NCBI GenBank assembly: GCA_963834365.1
Contig: CAWIBS010000035.1
Span: forward strand, 62,001 to 126,000
Origin: CAWJAP01 sp963834365
Lineage (GTDB): Bacteria > Acidobacteriota > Vicinamibacteria > Vicinamibacterales > Vicinamibacteraceae
Length of the DNA stretch: 64,000 bases
Direction: 5' to 3'
Both the position numbers and the translations under genes were made by a program. Of this stretch, positions 8,053 through 19,476 are shown one piece after another; position 1 is the stretch's first letter, and each line of letters opens with the position of its first letter. The notes beneath the pieces are model-generated. The model had not been told where the DNA came from. It ran no database searches and was given only the letters and a program-made list of their open reading frames with translations.

Positions 8053-10516
8053 CTATTCCGATCGGAGGGCCTGCACGGGATCGACGGCGGTGGCGCGCAT
8101 GGCCGGAACGTAGCTCGCGAGCATGGCCGCCGCAATCAGCGTCAACGAGACCAGGCCGTAGGTCAGCGGATCGACCGGGCTGACGTCGAACAACAGCGTC
8201 GATATCAGGCGCATCGACCCGAACGCTGCCGCGATGCCGATCGCGATGCCGATGCCGACGAGCGTCAGGCCATGGACGACGAACATGCGCCGCACCGCCG
8301 GCGCCTGCGCACCGAGCGCAATCCGGATGCCGATCTCCCGCGTCCGCTGTGAGACCGAGTACGAGATCACCGCGTAGATCCCGGCGACACCGAGCAGCAG
8401 CGCCATCCCGCCGGCGATCGCCAGCATGACGAGCGTGAACGACGTCCGCGCCATCGACGCGTCGTAGATCTCCTCCAGGGTGCGAGCTCCAGCCAGCGGC
8501 AGATTGGGGTTGATCGACCAGACGGCCCGTCCCAGCTCGTTGACGAATCCGTCCGATCCCGTGCGACTGCTGCGAACCAGGTAGGCGACGCTGCGATCGA
8601 CGAAGTTGCGGTTCTCCCCGACCGGAAGGAAGTCTCGCCATCAGGAGCGGCCAGTACGCCACGGTCGGCGCCTTCTTGTTGAGGCCATCGTCGCGCATGT
8701 CGGTGACGACGCCGACGATTTCACGCCAGTCGCCCTTGGCATACGGGCGCACGTGCTTGCCGAGGGCTGCCGCAGGCTGCCGCCACAGCTCGCGCGCGAG
8801 ACTCTCCGACACCATGGCGACCGGCCGCTGCTGGTAGAGATCGGCCCACGTGAAATCACGGCCGGCGACGAGCGATCCGCCCATCGTGTGCATGTAGCCC
8901 GGGGTCACGAACTTGAACAGCCGTATGGGCGGGATCTGGGAATCGGTGTAGCTGCGATCCTGCGCGTAAATCGGATCGTGCCAGCCGTCGCCGGTCATCG
9001 TGACCGTCGACGCGATCGCAACCGACGTCACGCCGGGAACGGCCGCCACCTTGTCCATGATCGCCTGGAACATGCGCGCGACGCCGATTTCCTCCTTGAC
9101 TTGCGATTCGGGAATCGAGAGCCGGAATGTCTGCACTTCATGCGGACGCACGAATCCCGGATGAACGCTGGTCAGCTCCTGGAACGTTCGAATCATGAGT
9201 CCGGAGCCGATGAGCAGGACGAGCGCCAGCGCGACCTGCACGACGACGAGCGTATTGCGCGCCCGATGGCGCTCCCGGCTCGCGCTGGCCGTGCGTCCAC
9301 CGCCGCGGAGCATGCTGGAGACGCGCGGGCCGGCGTACTTGAACACCGGGATGGCGCCGAACAGCAGGCCGACGGCCAGCGACAGCACGAGCGCGAACCC
9401 CAGCGCGGGAAGGTCGAGGGCGATCTCGGCAAGCCGCGGCAGGTTGCCGGGGGCGAGCGCCACCAGCAGGCGCAGCGCGCCGTAGGCCAGGCCGAGCCCG
9501 ATGACGCCGCCGAGCACGCCGAGGGTGACGCTTTCGAGCAGCAGCTCGCGGGCGATCCGCCCGGCTCCGGCGCCCAGCGCGGCGCGAATCGCCAGCTCCT
9601 GCTGCCGCGATTCGGCCCTGACGAGGAACAGGTTGGCGACGTTGGCGCAGGCAATGAGGAGCACCAGCCCAATCGTGCCCATCAGCACCCACAAGACGGT
9701 GCGCACGTCGCCGACGAGGTCGTCCTTGAGCGAGCGGACGCGCGGCGTGATGCGCGCCTCCTTGAACATCTCGACGCTGCCGCCCGGGAACGGCGGGAAG
9801 CGGGTGAGCGACACCGGCACCAGCCGCGCGGCGTCGGCGGACGCCTGGGCGATCGTGGCGCCTGGTTTGAGCCGCCCCAAGCCCTGGTAGCTGAACTGCC
9901 CGAGGAACACCTTGCTGCGATCGAACCGGTATGGGACGACGAGCGAAACCTGGCGGTCGAGAAAGCGGAACGACTCGGGCAGCACACCGATGATCTCGCG
10001 TGGCTCGCCGTCGAGCACCAGCATGCGGCCGACCGCCGCGCGGTCGCCGCCAAACTTGTCCCGCCAGTAGCCCGCGGTCAACACGACTGTCTGCGGGCTT
10101 CCAGGCGCATCGTCCGACCGGGTGAATGTCCTGCCGAGCATCGGCCGGACCCCGAGCATCGACAGGATGCCATCGGTGACGAACAGCGTGCGCGTCTCTT
10201 CGGGCTCGGCAAGACCCGTCACGCTCACCGTGCCGGTGTTCCAGAGGCCGACGTCCTGGAACACCCGGCCGTCCTCGCGGTAGGTGAAGTACAGGAACGG
10301 CGCGGCGCCGGCCCTGTCGATGTTGACCCCTGGTGCGGCATGATCGAGGGCGATGAGCTCGTCGGAGCGAGGGTAGGGCAGCGGCTTCAGGAGGACGCCC
10401 TGGATGACGCTGAAGACCGCGGTATTGGCGCCGATGCCGATGGCGAGGGTCAGGGCGGCCACGGCGGTGAAACCGGGCATTCTGGCGAGGCTCCGGACGA
10501 CCTGCCTCATTCGCAT
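8053..10516 (-). CDS. ADOP-type ABC transporter permease (FtsX/MacB), copy 1, frameshifted
   Basis: About 820 residues: an N-terminal transmembrane segment (LARMPGFTAVAALTLAIGIG), a MacB-type periplasmic domain, three FtsX helices with the ALGAGAGRIARELLLES motif, then a second core domain and three more FtsX helices (REIGIRIALGAQAPAVRRM). This duplicated architecture without an ATPase domain is the acidobacterial duplicated orphan permease family. One extra base near 8635 shifts the frame between the second periplasmic domain and the final helices. It follows copy 2 by 43 bp in the same operon. No ATPase gene or PadR-type regulator is adjacent, so its energy partner is encoded elsewhere or it works differently. 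Confidence 0.85.
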
Positions 10517-10559
10517 GTGGATTCAGACGGGCGATTGGCCCGGAAGGTTCGCGTGATTC

Positions 10560-12994
10560 TCACTCCGCGCGAAGCGCGATCATCGGATTGATGCGCGACG
10601 CGCGCCGGGCCGGCAGGTAGCCGGCGACGAGCGCCACGATCGTCAGGACGACGACCATGCCGAGGAATGTCCGGGGGTCGCGCGGCGTCACGCCGAACAG
10701 CAGGCTGGCGGCGCCGCGGACCAGCAGCCAGGAGCACACCGCGCCAATCGCCATGCCCATCGCCGCGAGACGCAGGGTCTGCCCGATGATGCGCGCCTGG
10801 ACGTCGCGCGCCGAGGCCCCCAACGCCATGCGGATCCCGATCTCCTGCGTCCGCTGGTTGACGGAGTACGAGATCAGGGCGTAGATCCCGAGCGACGCCA
10901 GCATCAGCGCGAACGCGGCGAAGCCGCCGAGCAGGAGCACGGTGAAGCGCCGCGGCGATACCGACTTGTCCACCAGTTGCTGCAGCGTCCGGAAGTCGTT
11001 CCCGGCCAGATTGGCGGCAACGGGCGCAAGGGCAGCGCGGAGCGTGCCCGCCAGCTGCCCCGGCGGCAGCGTCGACCGCACGACCAGATACGCGCCCGCG
11101 AGATCGTTGCACTGGCGGGCCGGGATGTACATCTCGTTGCCGGCCTCCTGCTCGAGCGACAGATGCCGGACGTCGGCGACGACGCCGACGACCCGGCGCT
11201 CCTTCGCGCACGGCCCGCTTATGTACTTGCCAACCGGATCCTCGCCCGGCCACAGCGCCCCGGCGAGGGTCTTGTTGACGAGCATGACCGGCTCCTTGTC
11301 CGACATGTCGCTCGCGGCGAAGTCGCGCCCGGCGAGCAGGGGAACGCCCATGGCCGCCGGGTAACCTTCGGTCACGACGCGCACGAAGGCGAGGGGGTAC
11401 TTGCCGCGCTCGTAGGTGACGCCGCGCGCGCCGGCGCCCCACGTGCGATTGCGGCCGAGCGGCAGCGTGTCGGTGATGACCGCGCTCTCGATCCCCGGCG
11501 CCTGCTTGACGCGCCGCAGGACCTCATCCATGTAGGCGACGCGCTGGGCCGGCGTGGTGTAGCGGCTGCCGGGATCGACCCGAATCGTCGCCGCGCGCGC
11601 CGGCTCGAAGCCCATCTTCACGTCGAGCAGGGTGACCAGGCTCCGAATCAGGAGGCCGGCCCCGACGAGCAGCACGCAGGCAAAAGCAATCTCCGAGACG
11701 ACGAGCGCGTTGCGCACCCAGCCGCGGCTGCGACCTTCGCTCGACCCGCGGCTCGCCTCCTTGAGCGCGCTGGCCATCGCCGATCCGGACGCCTGCAGGG
11801 CCGGCGCCAGGCCGAAGACGATGCCGGTGACGAGGGCGACGATCACCGTGAAGGCGAGCGCTGTGCCGTCGGTGCGCACGTCACGCAGTAACGGAATGCT
11901 GACCGCTTCGAGCCGGGTCAGCAGTCGCGTGCCGCCCACGGCGAGGACAAGCCCCAGCAATCGCGCCCGCGGACGACAACACCAGGCCTTCGGTGAGCAT
12001 CTGCGCCACCAGTCGTCGCCGGCCGGCGCCGAGCGCCATCCGGATCGCGACTTCCTTCTGCCGCGCCGCCATGCGTGCCAGCAGCAGGTTCGACAGATTG
12101 GCGCAGACGATCAGCATCACCATCACGACCGCGCCCGTGAGGACCCACACGGCGAGCCGGATATTGCCGCTGACCTGCTCGGAGAGCGGCTTGACGAAGC
12201 CCTCGAAGTTGTTGCGCTCCGGATGCTCCCGCGTGATCTGCGGCGCCAGCGTCCGCATCTCGGCCTGCGCCCGCGCCGCCGTCGCGCCTGGCTTCAGCCG
12301 GCCGATCATCGCCATGGTGTTGCCCCAGCGATTGGTCTCCGGGCTGAGCGGGAAGGGAAAGTAGAGGTCGAACCGGCTGCCCGGCGCGAAAATCGTCGCG
12401 AAGTCGAACGACGCCGGCAGCACGCCGACGACGGTGTGGGGCTCGTCGTTGATGATCAGCGACGCGCCCGACGATCTTCGGGTCGCGGTTGAAGCGGCGC
12501 TCCCAGATTTCGTGGCCGAGCATCACCGCCTTCGGCCCCTTCCATGCGACCTCCTGGGCGTTGAAGCTGCGGCCGAGCCTCGGCTTCACGCCGAGCACGG
12601 CGAAGAAGTTCTCCGACACCGGCACGCCGCTCAGTCGCTCGGGTTCGCCGCGGCCGCTCAGCAGGTTGTCACCGACGCCGTAAAAGGCGAAATAGCCGGC
12701 GATCGCCGACAGCGTCTGCGTCCGCTCCCGCAGATCCAGCATGTGCCCGACCTGCGTCGTCTGGCCCGAGAGCCCGGCGGTGTCGTGGTTGGCGATCCAG
12801 ACCAGTTCGGACGGCCGCTCGAAGGGCAGCGGCCGCAGGATGAGCGTGTTGACGACGCTGAAGACGGTGGCGCTGGCGCCGATGCCAAACCCGGCGATCA
12901 GTATGGCGAAGACGGCAAATCCAACGTCTCGCCGCAGCGTCCGGGCGGTGTAGCGGAGGTCCTGGAGAACGTCCTGGAGAATCATGGCCGCCAA
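10560..12994 (-). CDS. ADOP-type ABC transporter permease (FtsX/MacB), copy 2, frameshifted
   Basis: Same duplicated FtsX layout as copy 1 (about 811 residues): N-terminal helix LRRDVGFAVFAILIAGFGIG, periplasmic MacB domain with a VLGVKPRLGRSF segment, FtsX helices with VCANLSNLLLARMAARQKE, then the second half ending PARRASRINPMIALRAE. Two frame breaks, near 12463 and 11958, are each cured by removing one base. The pair probably forms a heteromeric membrane complex, as tandem ADOP genes usually do. Function in export or cell-envelope signalling is inferred from the MacB family only. Confidence 0.85.
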
Positions 12995-13049
12995 CTTGGA
13001 CGCGCCGGCAGCCCAAACCGTTGACTGCGCCGCTCCCCGGGGCGACGCG

Positions 13050-14145
13050 TCACCTCTTCTTCGGCATGTGGAACTGACGCTCGATCAGGTCGTGAGGGTC
13101 GGTCGAGACCGCGTGGTCGCGCCAGAGCCAGCGCATCATCTCGGGCAGCATCGGGCCGCCCATGCGCTGCCCGTGCGTGTTCAAGCCCCATGCGTAGTTC
13201 AGATCGTAGCCCTTCTCCGTGAGCGCCTGGACCATGCGGACGTTCTGATAGAACCAGTCGCGCCGCTGGTCGTACAGGCCGTCGCGTCCGATGCCGCGGT
13301 TGTCGTTGCGGCCGCCCTGCATGAAGATCCGAATCGGCTTCTTGTCGCTCTTCCGAATCAGATCGGGGTAGGCGTCGCCGCCTCGCAGGTTCGTGAAGCT
13401 GCCGACGATGCTGAGGACCTTGCGGAAGGCGTCGGGACGCTGCCAGGCGACGGTGAACGCGGCAATGGCACCCGAGCTCGTGCCGCCGATGCCGCGCCGC
13501 TCGGGATCCTTCGCGATGTTGTAATCCTTCGCGAGGACCGGCAGCAGCTCGTCGACGATGACCCGCGCGTAGCGATCGTCCAGCGAGTTGTACTCGGTCG
13601 GGCGGTTGGTCGTGCGGTCGCCCCACTCCTGCGGCGTCGGCTCGGGTTGTTCGGGCGTGCGTCCCGGGTTGATGAACACGGTGATCATCACTGGCAGTTC
13701 ACGGCGGTAGATCAGGTTGTCCAGCACGTTCGGCGCGCGGACGCTGCCATTCGGATCGATGAACGCCTGCCCGTCCTGGAAGATCATCAGGTTCGCCGGC
13801 GTCGCCGGGTCGTACTGCGCCGGGACATGGACCCAGTACGTGTGCTGCGTCCCCGGATACGCCTGGCTGTCGGGCAGGACCAGCGGTCCCTTCAACTCAC
13901 CCTTCGGCACGCCTTCCCGCGGCTCCGCATCGGCGCTCACCTGGTAGTACCTGGTTCACGTCCGGACCCGGCGGTTGCCCGCGCGGCGGCTGTCCGGGCA
14001 CGACGGGAGGAGGCGTGCCAGAGGCCGGGGTTGCCGGCGGTTGCGGAGGCGTCGGCTGCGTCACCGCCTGATCCGCGACGACGGTGGCAGCGGTGACGAT
14101 GATGCTGACCGCCACAACCGCCCGATGCAGCCCTGTCTTCGGCAT
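13050..14145 (-). CDS. Exported enterochelin-esterase-like (esterase D family) hydrolase, frameshifted
   Basis: The start at 14145 gives MPKTGLHRAVVAVSIIVTAA, a signal peptide, followed by a proline-rich linker and the esterase domain. The frame changes near 13948, where one extra G in CAGGTAC separates the linker from VSADAEPREG. The alpha/beta-hydrolase nucleophile elbow is GGTSSGAIA, with an acid-loop candidate FMQGGRND and the catalytic His probably in LNTHGQRM. The C-terminus MMRWLWRDHAV is typical of this family, which hydrolyses siderophore or feruloyl/carbohydrate esters. It sits 26 bp after the upstream methyltransferase gene. Confidence 0.82.
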
Positions 14146-14171
14146 ACGGCTTCGTCTCCAGCGCTGCGGTC

Positions 14172-14966
14172 CTACTTCCTCGTGGCCGTCCAATCGGCGC
14201 CGGCCATGCCGGTGCCGTTGACATGCCCGGCGTACTTCCGGCTGCCGGCGGCGAACGTAATCTCGTCGCCGGTGAGCTTGCCATCCGTGATCGCCGTCGA
14301 CCCGAGCGTACCGGAAATCACCTGGTACTGCTGGGTGAGCTTCAACGTCTGCTGGCCGAGCTGCCACGTGCCCGCAACCTTCGCCGGCACCACCCACGAG
14401 AGCACGTTGCACCACGAGGTACAGTCGGACGAGGACGCCTGCGCGTCCGGCTCCCAGTCGCCCATCGTGAAGGAGTTCGAGGCGATCCGTGTCCCCGGCT
14501 TGAGGTCGAGCAGCTTCGGCCGCAGCTTCAGGTTGATCTCCGGCAGCAGGAACAGCGTGATGACCGTCGCCTTCGACAGATCGGCCTCGAACAGGTCGCC
14601 CTCCATGAACGTCGCCTTGTCGGAGACACCCGCTTCCTGGGCCCGAACGCGGGCAAGCGCCACCATCTCGGGATTGAACTCGATCCCGACGGCGGTGGCG
14701 CCCCTCTTTGCGGCGGTGATGACCGTGATTCCGTCGCCCGATCCGAGGTCGATGACGTGGTCCGTCGCCGTCACATGGGCGAGGTCCAGCATCTTGTCGA
14801 CGGTCGACTGCGGGGTCGGCACCCAGACGACGTCCTTGCCGGCCTGGCCGCTGACCGGCTCGAACGGCTTCTGCGCGGCCGGGGCGGCCTGGGCATGCGC
14901 GCTCACCGCCACCAGCGAGAACGCGATGGCGCCGATACCTCGTACGACGTGGGTCACGCGAATCAT
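14172..14966 (-). CDS. Exported SAM-dependent methyltransferase
   Basis: The N-terminus MIRVTHVVRGIGAIAFSLVAV ends in AHAQA, a good signal peptide. The catalytic domain shows VWVPTPQSTVDKML and the SAM motif VIDLGSGDGITV, then VGIEFNPEMV and FLLPEINLKLRPKL. The C-terminal third is an extra beta-rich domain of unknown role. Periplasmic methyltransferases of this type are common in soil Acidobacteria; the substrate is unknown. Intact, 264 residues. Confidence 0.82.
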   Translation of the reverse strand: MIRVTHVVRGIGAIAFSLVAVSAHAQAAPAAQKPFEPVSGQAGKDVVWVPTPQSTVDKMLDLAHVTATDHVIDLGSGDGITVITAAKRGATAVGIEFNPEMVALARVRAQEAGVSDKATFMEGDLFEADLSKATVITLFLLPEINLKLRPKLLDLKPGTRIASNSFTMGDWEPDAQASSSDCTSWCNVLSWVVPAKVAGTWQLGQQTLKLTQQYQVISGTLGSTAITDGKLTGDEITFAAGSRKYAGHVNGTGMAGADWTATRK

Positions 14967-15087
14967 CAGAGGCTCCTCCAGAACTCAATCGCGGCCCAGC
15001 CGCAGTCTGGGCAATTTACGGCTCCGGGAGGCGGAGTGTTGCCTCTCCGTCACAGAATGTTGCCCCGAACGTCGGTGCGAGGCTGAA

Positions 15088-17978
15088 TCACTGCGGCAGG
15101 CGGGCCGGCCAGTTCAGCGTCACCGTGATGGGCGTGGCGCCACGCGAATCGGCCGCCATTGGGATCAGGAACCGTCCATCCGGGGCGACGGCGTAGGGAC
15201 GCAGAGTGACCAGGCTGAGACCGGTTGCGAAGAGCGACTCCGGGATCATCGCCCTGAAACCCGGTGTCGTCTCGACGCCCGCCCCCATCATGGTCGCGTC
15301 CAACGACAGGAAGAAGATCTCTTTGCCATCCGCGCGCCATCTCGCCGCCATGCCTCCGTTGAGCGACACCTTGTGCTCCACATCGCCGGACGGGAAGGCC
15401 CTGACGTAGATCTCCGGGCGTCCGGAGGCGTCCGATGTATAGGCGATCCAGCGGCCGTCGGGGGAAAGGCTGCCGGCCCGCTCCCGCGCTTTCGTCTTCC
15501 AGATGATTGAGGGCTGCCGGTCGCGGTCGAGCGGAAGCATCCACAGATCCCCCTCGTCCCCGTAGAGAATCGAGCGATCGTCAGGCGTCCAGACCGGGGT
15601 TTCAGCGGCGTGCCGACCGGCAACCAACAGCTCGTCCTGCCCTCTTCCGTTGGACGCGCGCTGGAACAGATCGACTCGTCCCCCGATGCGATTGGAGTTG
15701 AAGACGAGCTGCTGGCCATCGTGCGACCAGCCGGGATCGAACTCCCAGGCCGGGTCGCTCGTGACCCGAACGGCGTCTCCGCGGGCGATATCGATGATCC
15801 AGATATCGGAGGCCGTGGCGCCCTTCACCAGCGATACCGCCACGCGCTGTCCATCAGGACTCAGGTCCAGGGTGGGGAACCGTCCGAGCTCGCCCACCGT
15901 GCCCTGAGTCCTGCCATGCCGGTCTCGCCACGTCAGACGTTGATCCGTGAGGATCGGCCCGCCCGGGTGCGTCGCGAGCACGCCGGACTCCGACGCCGAA
16001 AAGGCGCCGAGTCGATTCCATTCGTTGAATGGCGGCCGGGTCACGATCGGGAAGGACGGCCCCGTCACCTGGCCCGTGCGTGCATCGAATCGACGCGCGA
16101 CGAGCTGCCGCCCGCTCAGAAACAGCAGATGGCCTGCTGAATAGCGCGCATTCGATTCGTAGCGTCCGAGCGACATCGAGACGGTGCCATCCAGCGATCC
16201 GATGCGCAGCTCACCCGGATCGCCCGGTCTCCCCAGCGCGAGATAGAGAAAGCGCCGCCCGTCGGGCAGAAACGAGGGCCAGCGATGCGCCGTCTCTCCG
16301 TCGCCGAGCTTCGTGATTGCCACGGGAGTACGCGGCCGCTCGTGCCGGGACCTTCTGCAGCGTGAAGGCACTCGACATGAAGACGATGATGTCGTCGCGA
16401 TTCCAGGTACCGCCGACTTCATCGCGTCCCGATCCCTCGTGACGCTCGGGTGCGTCGCACACGACCGTGGGAAGGCCGCCGCGGAGCGCCACGGTCTTGA
16501 GCTTTCCCCCGGCAAAGAAGCCGATTTCGCGGCCATCCGGCTTCCAGAACGGGAAGAGGGCGCCTTCGGTTCCGGGAATCTGCCGATACTGAGGCGCGCC
16601 GATGGGCCGCACCCAAAGGCTCGTGCCGTCGTCCGATGCCGCGGTCACGACCACCTGCCGTCCGTCGGGCGCCACGGCAAATCCGCCGTACCCGCCAGAA
16701 AACCTCAGATTGTCCGGAGGATCCACCGGAAACTCGAAGACCTCGGATGACGGCGCGGGTGCGCGAAGCCGGACGAAGACGATGGCGAGCAACAGCGACG
16801 AAACGACGAGTGCTGCCGCGATCCACGCGAGTGCCCACGCACGCTGCGTTGCCGCCGGTGCGGGGGGACGGACGAGGTCGGACTCGTCGATCTCGATTCG
16901 CGCGTCCGCGATATCGTGCAGTCGCTGCTCCGGATTCTTGCGCAGGCAGCGCTGAAGCAGCGTACGGATGGATGCGGGCGTATCGTCACGCAGCGCCGAC
17001 CAGTCGGGATCCCGTTCCAGAATGCGTGCCAGCGTGTCAGCCGACGACGCGCCGTCGAACGGACGTTGTCCGCTCAGCATCTCGAAGAGCACGCACCCGA
17101 ACGCCCAGATGTCGGTGCGCTTGTCCACCGTGGCGCCCCGGGCCTGCTCCGGACTCATGTAGGCCGCGGTGCCGAGAATCACATCGGGTCGGACCTCGCT
17201 GATCGGGAGTGCGACTCGCCCGGCACCCGATCGATCGTCCGCGCCGTCTGCGGCCGCGGCCACCTTGGCCAGTCCGAAATCGAGCACTTTCACGATTCCG
17301 GCGGGGGTCAGCTTGATATTCGCGGGCTTGAGGTCGCGGTGGACAATCCCCTTCTCGTGGGCGGCTTCGAGCGCCTTGCGCGATCTGTGACGCAATCGCC
17401 AGCGTCTCGGCGACCGGCAAGCCCGAACCCGGGCGCACGTTCGACTCGCGCAGCCGTTCCGCGAGCGTGGGGCCCTCCACGAGCTCCAGCACCAGCGCCG
17501 GCCTTCCAGCCTGTTCCTGCTCGACACCATAGATCGCGCCGATGTGCGGATGGTTCATCGACGCGAGCACACGAGCCTCGCGATGGAATCGGGCGAGTCG
17601 TTCCGGATCGCTCAGGAAGACCGGGGAGAGAACCTTGATCGCGACGTCGCGGTCCAGTTGCGTGTCGCGCGCCCGGTAGACGTCTCCCATGCCGCCGGAC
17701 CCGAGCAGCGATACGACCTGATAGGGACCGATGCGCTCGCCCAGGAGCCCACTCGTCGACAGCGTCCGTGCGGCGGCGTCGAGCACCGGCCCCTCGATGA
17801 ATGACCGGGCCGATTGTTCGTGCGCGAGCAACGAGTCCACTTCACGCCGGAGGTCGGCATCGCCTCCGCACGCCTCAGCCAGGTATGCCGCGCGCGAGGT
17901 GGCGTCCAGATCGAGCGCCAACTGACAGATCCGCTCGATCTCGGCATGGCGCGCGGGCGTCAGCCGTTCTCTATTCAC
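15088..17978 (-). CDS. Ser/Thr protein kinase with C-terminal TolB/WD40 sensor domain, frameshifted
   Basis: The N-terminus carries a short helical region, then the kinase: glycine loop GSGGMGDVYRA, VAIK lysine, catalytic loop HRDLKPAN, DFGLAK and the MSPEQARG activation segment. A single transmembrane helix (AWALAWIAAALVVSSLLLAI) follows, then a long periplasmic TolB-like beta-propeller with repeated SPDGQRVAV/SPDGRWIAY motifs. Two frame breaks, near 17384 and 16335, each need removal of one base. The ATG overlaps the end of the ECF sigma gene by 8 bp, so the two are translationally coupled. Such pairs are thought to let the kinase modulate the ECF factor. Confidence 0.88.
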
Positions 17979-18541
17979 TGAGCTCCCTCAACAGCCACAA
18001 CTTCGCGAACCGCCAATCGCGCTTCACCGTATCGATGGACACACCGAGCGCCTCGGCGGCCTCCTCGAACGTGAGTCCGCCGAAGAACTTCAGTTCAACG
18101 ACCTGGCTCTTGCGGGGGTGGGCGGCCTGCAGCAACTGCAGCGCATCGTCGAGGGCGACGAGATCCGGAGAGCTGCTCGAGCCCACGAGCGCAGTGTCGA
18201 GCGTGACCTTGTGAACGCCACCGCCGCGCTTGTCGCTGCCCCGGGCACGCGCGAAATCGACCAGAATGCGACGCATCGTCCGAGCGGCCACGCCAAAGAA
18301 CTGCGCGCGATTCTGCCACTGAACCTGATTGACGTCGATCAACCGGAGATAGGCCTCGTTCACCAGTGCGCGTGGCCTGCAGCGTATGACCGGGACGCTC
18401 GCGGCCCATGTACCGCCGAGCCATCCGTCGCAGCTCCTGGTGCACGAGCGGCACCAATCGATCGAATGCCCCAGCGTCGCCGCGTCCCCACGCCAGCAGC
18501 AGTTCGGTGGGGGTGGCCTGCTCATCGGACACGGCAGGCAT
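17971..18541 (-). CDS. ECF-type sigma factor linked to a Ser/Thr kinase (Sig-70 X6-like), frameshifted
   Basis: Region 2 is visible as LLLAWGRGDAGAFDRLVPLV and RRMARRYMGRERPGHTLQ, then ALVNEAYLRLIDVNQVQWQN and FFGVAARTMRRILVDFAR. Region 4 is FFGGLTFEEAAEALGVSIDT followed by VKRDWRFAKLWLL. The frame break near 18372 is one extra base between LQAT and ALVNEAY. The invariant NEAYLRL and WQNRAQFFG segments place it in the ECF group that is regularly encoded next to eukaryotic-type kinases, exactly as here. It has no anti-sigma gene nearby, which suits control by kinase phosphorylation. Confidence 0.85.
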
Positions 18542-18616
18542 TCTACGCTTGCCTGGTTGCAGGCGCCGGAGGCGCTATGTCTGGCGAGCAGCGAGGCGTC
18601 CCGAAGCCCATGACGT

Positions 18617-19231
18617 TCAGTGACGCGGGTGTGCAAGAACAGCGCGAGCGAACACCGGATCCCGCGAACCCGACTCGCGTGCGTCCTGCACCTCGTTCCA
18701 GGCGCGGATGCCCGCGAGACGGGCGCGCTCGGTCTCATAGGCGCCGGTGCCAGACGACCACGCGCCGCGACCCCCGGCGGCGTCCACCGCGAGGTTCCGC
18801 GCCTCGATCTGTTCGATGGCGTGCTCGAGCTCGTGAGGCAGGTCTTCTTCCAGGTGGATGTCGTCTCGCAGCGTCGTGGACACGAAGAACACGCGACCGT
18901 TTCTTCTGAGGATCTTCGACGCCGCACGGAGGCCGGGTCTGAGCAGGGCGGAGAATCCCACGGCCACCGTGATGTTGGCTTCCGCCAGGCGGAGGCACTG
19001 GCCTCGGAAGGTCGGCGACACCGTCCAGAGCTCGAGAATCCTCCGCCTCATCTCCCTCGGTGTTCCCAGTCGGCACGGCCACTCGAACTGACCGGAAAGC
19101 CCGTCCGTCGCCGGTTCACCAGGCGATGCGGTCGTCGGTGCCGGCTTCGTCAGCCGCTCCTCGGCGCTGGTCCGCACCGGCAGGGCGCTGAGTACGAGGG
19201 ACGCAAACAGCAGCGCGGAAACTCGGCCCAC
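18617..19231 (-). CDS. Exported protein with HExxH motif (possible zinc peptidase), unknown function
   Basis: This 204-residue protein starts MGRVSALLFASLVLSALPV, a signal peptide. The middle holds a helical segment with two cysteines (FEWPCRLGT and RGQCLRLAEA), then the stretch EEDLPHELEHAIEQIEAR, in which HELEH fits the HExxH zincin metal site. A third ligand is not obvious, and the family was not recognised. It lies 75 bp upstream of the ECF sigma/kinase pair on the same strand and may share their transcription. A catalytic role is inferred from the motif alone. Confidence 0.6.
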   Translation of the reverse strand: MGRVSALLFASLVLSALPVRTSAEERLTKPAPTTASPGEPATDGLSGQFEWPCRLGTPREMRRRILELWTVSPTFRGQCLRLAEANITVAVGFSALLRPGLRAASKILRRNGRVFFVSTTLRDDIHLEEDLPHELEHAIEQIEARNLAVDAAGGRGAWSSGTGAYETERARLAGIRAWNEVQDARESGSRDPVFARAVLAHPRH

Positions 19232-19414
19232 GGCTCACCTCCGAAGAACAGCGATCTGTCGCTGTTACCCAAGGCGGAACCGGAAGCTGAAACAGGGCAT
19301 GGCCGAATGGCGGTCTGCGGACTTTCCCCGATCGACCGCGGATTCTTACCCCTGACGAGCGAGGCTGCCGCAAATGTCAGCTTGAATGGCCGCACCGATG
19401 ACGCGGCACGGGCC

Positions 19415-19430
19415 TGGTGCCGGAATTGCA
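19415..19430 (+). promoter_or_regulatory. Predicted sigma-54 promoter of the flavodoxin/acetate-CoA ligase gene
   Basis: TGGTGCCGGAATTGCA: GG and GC ten bases apart, with a perfect TTGCA -12 element. It lies 46 bp upstream of the ATG at 19477. Confidence 0.7.
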
Positions 19431-19476
19431 CGAGCATCCCGGTGATCCCCGGCCCCTTCGGGGACTGGAGGCCACC

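Noticed and set aside
5957..10516. A single 1519-codon minus-strand frame
   Set aside because: It is a chimera: the permease N-terminus, then out-of-frame sequence, then the serine hydrolase N-terminus, joined because frameshifts happen to leave the frame open. The two real genes were annotated separately.
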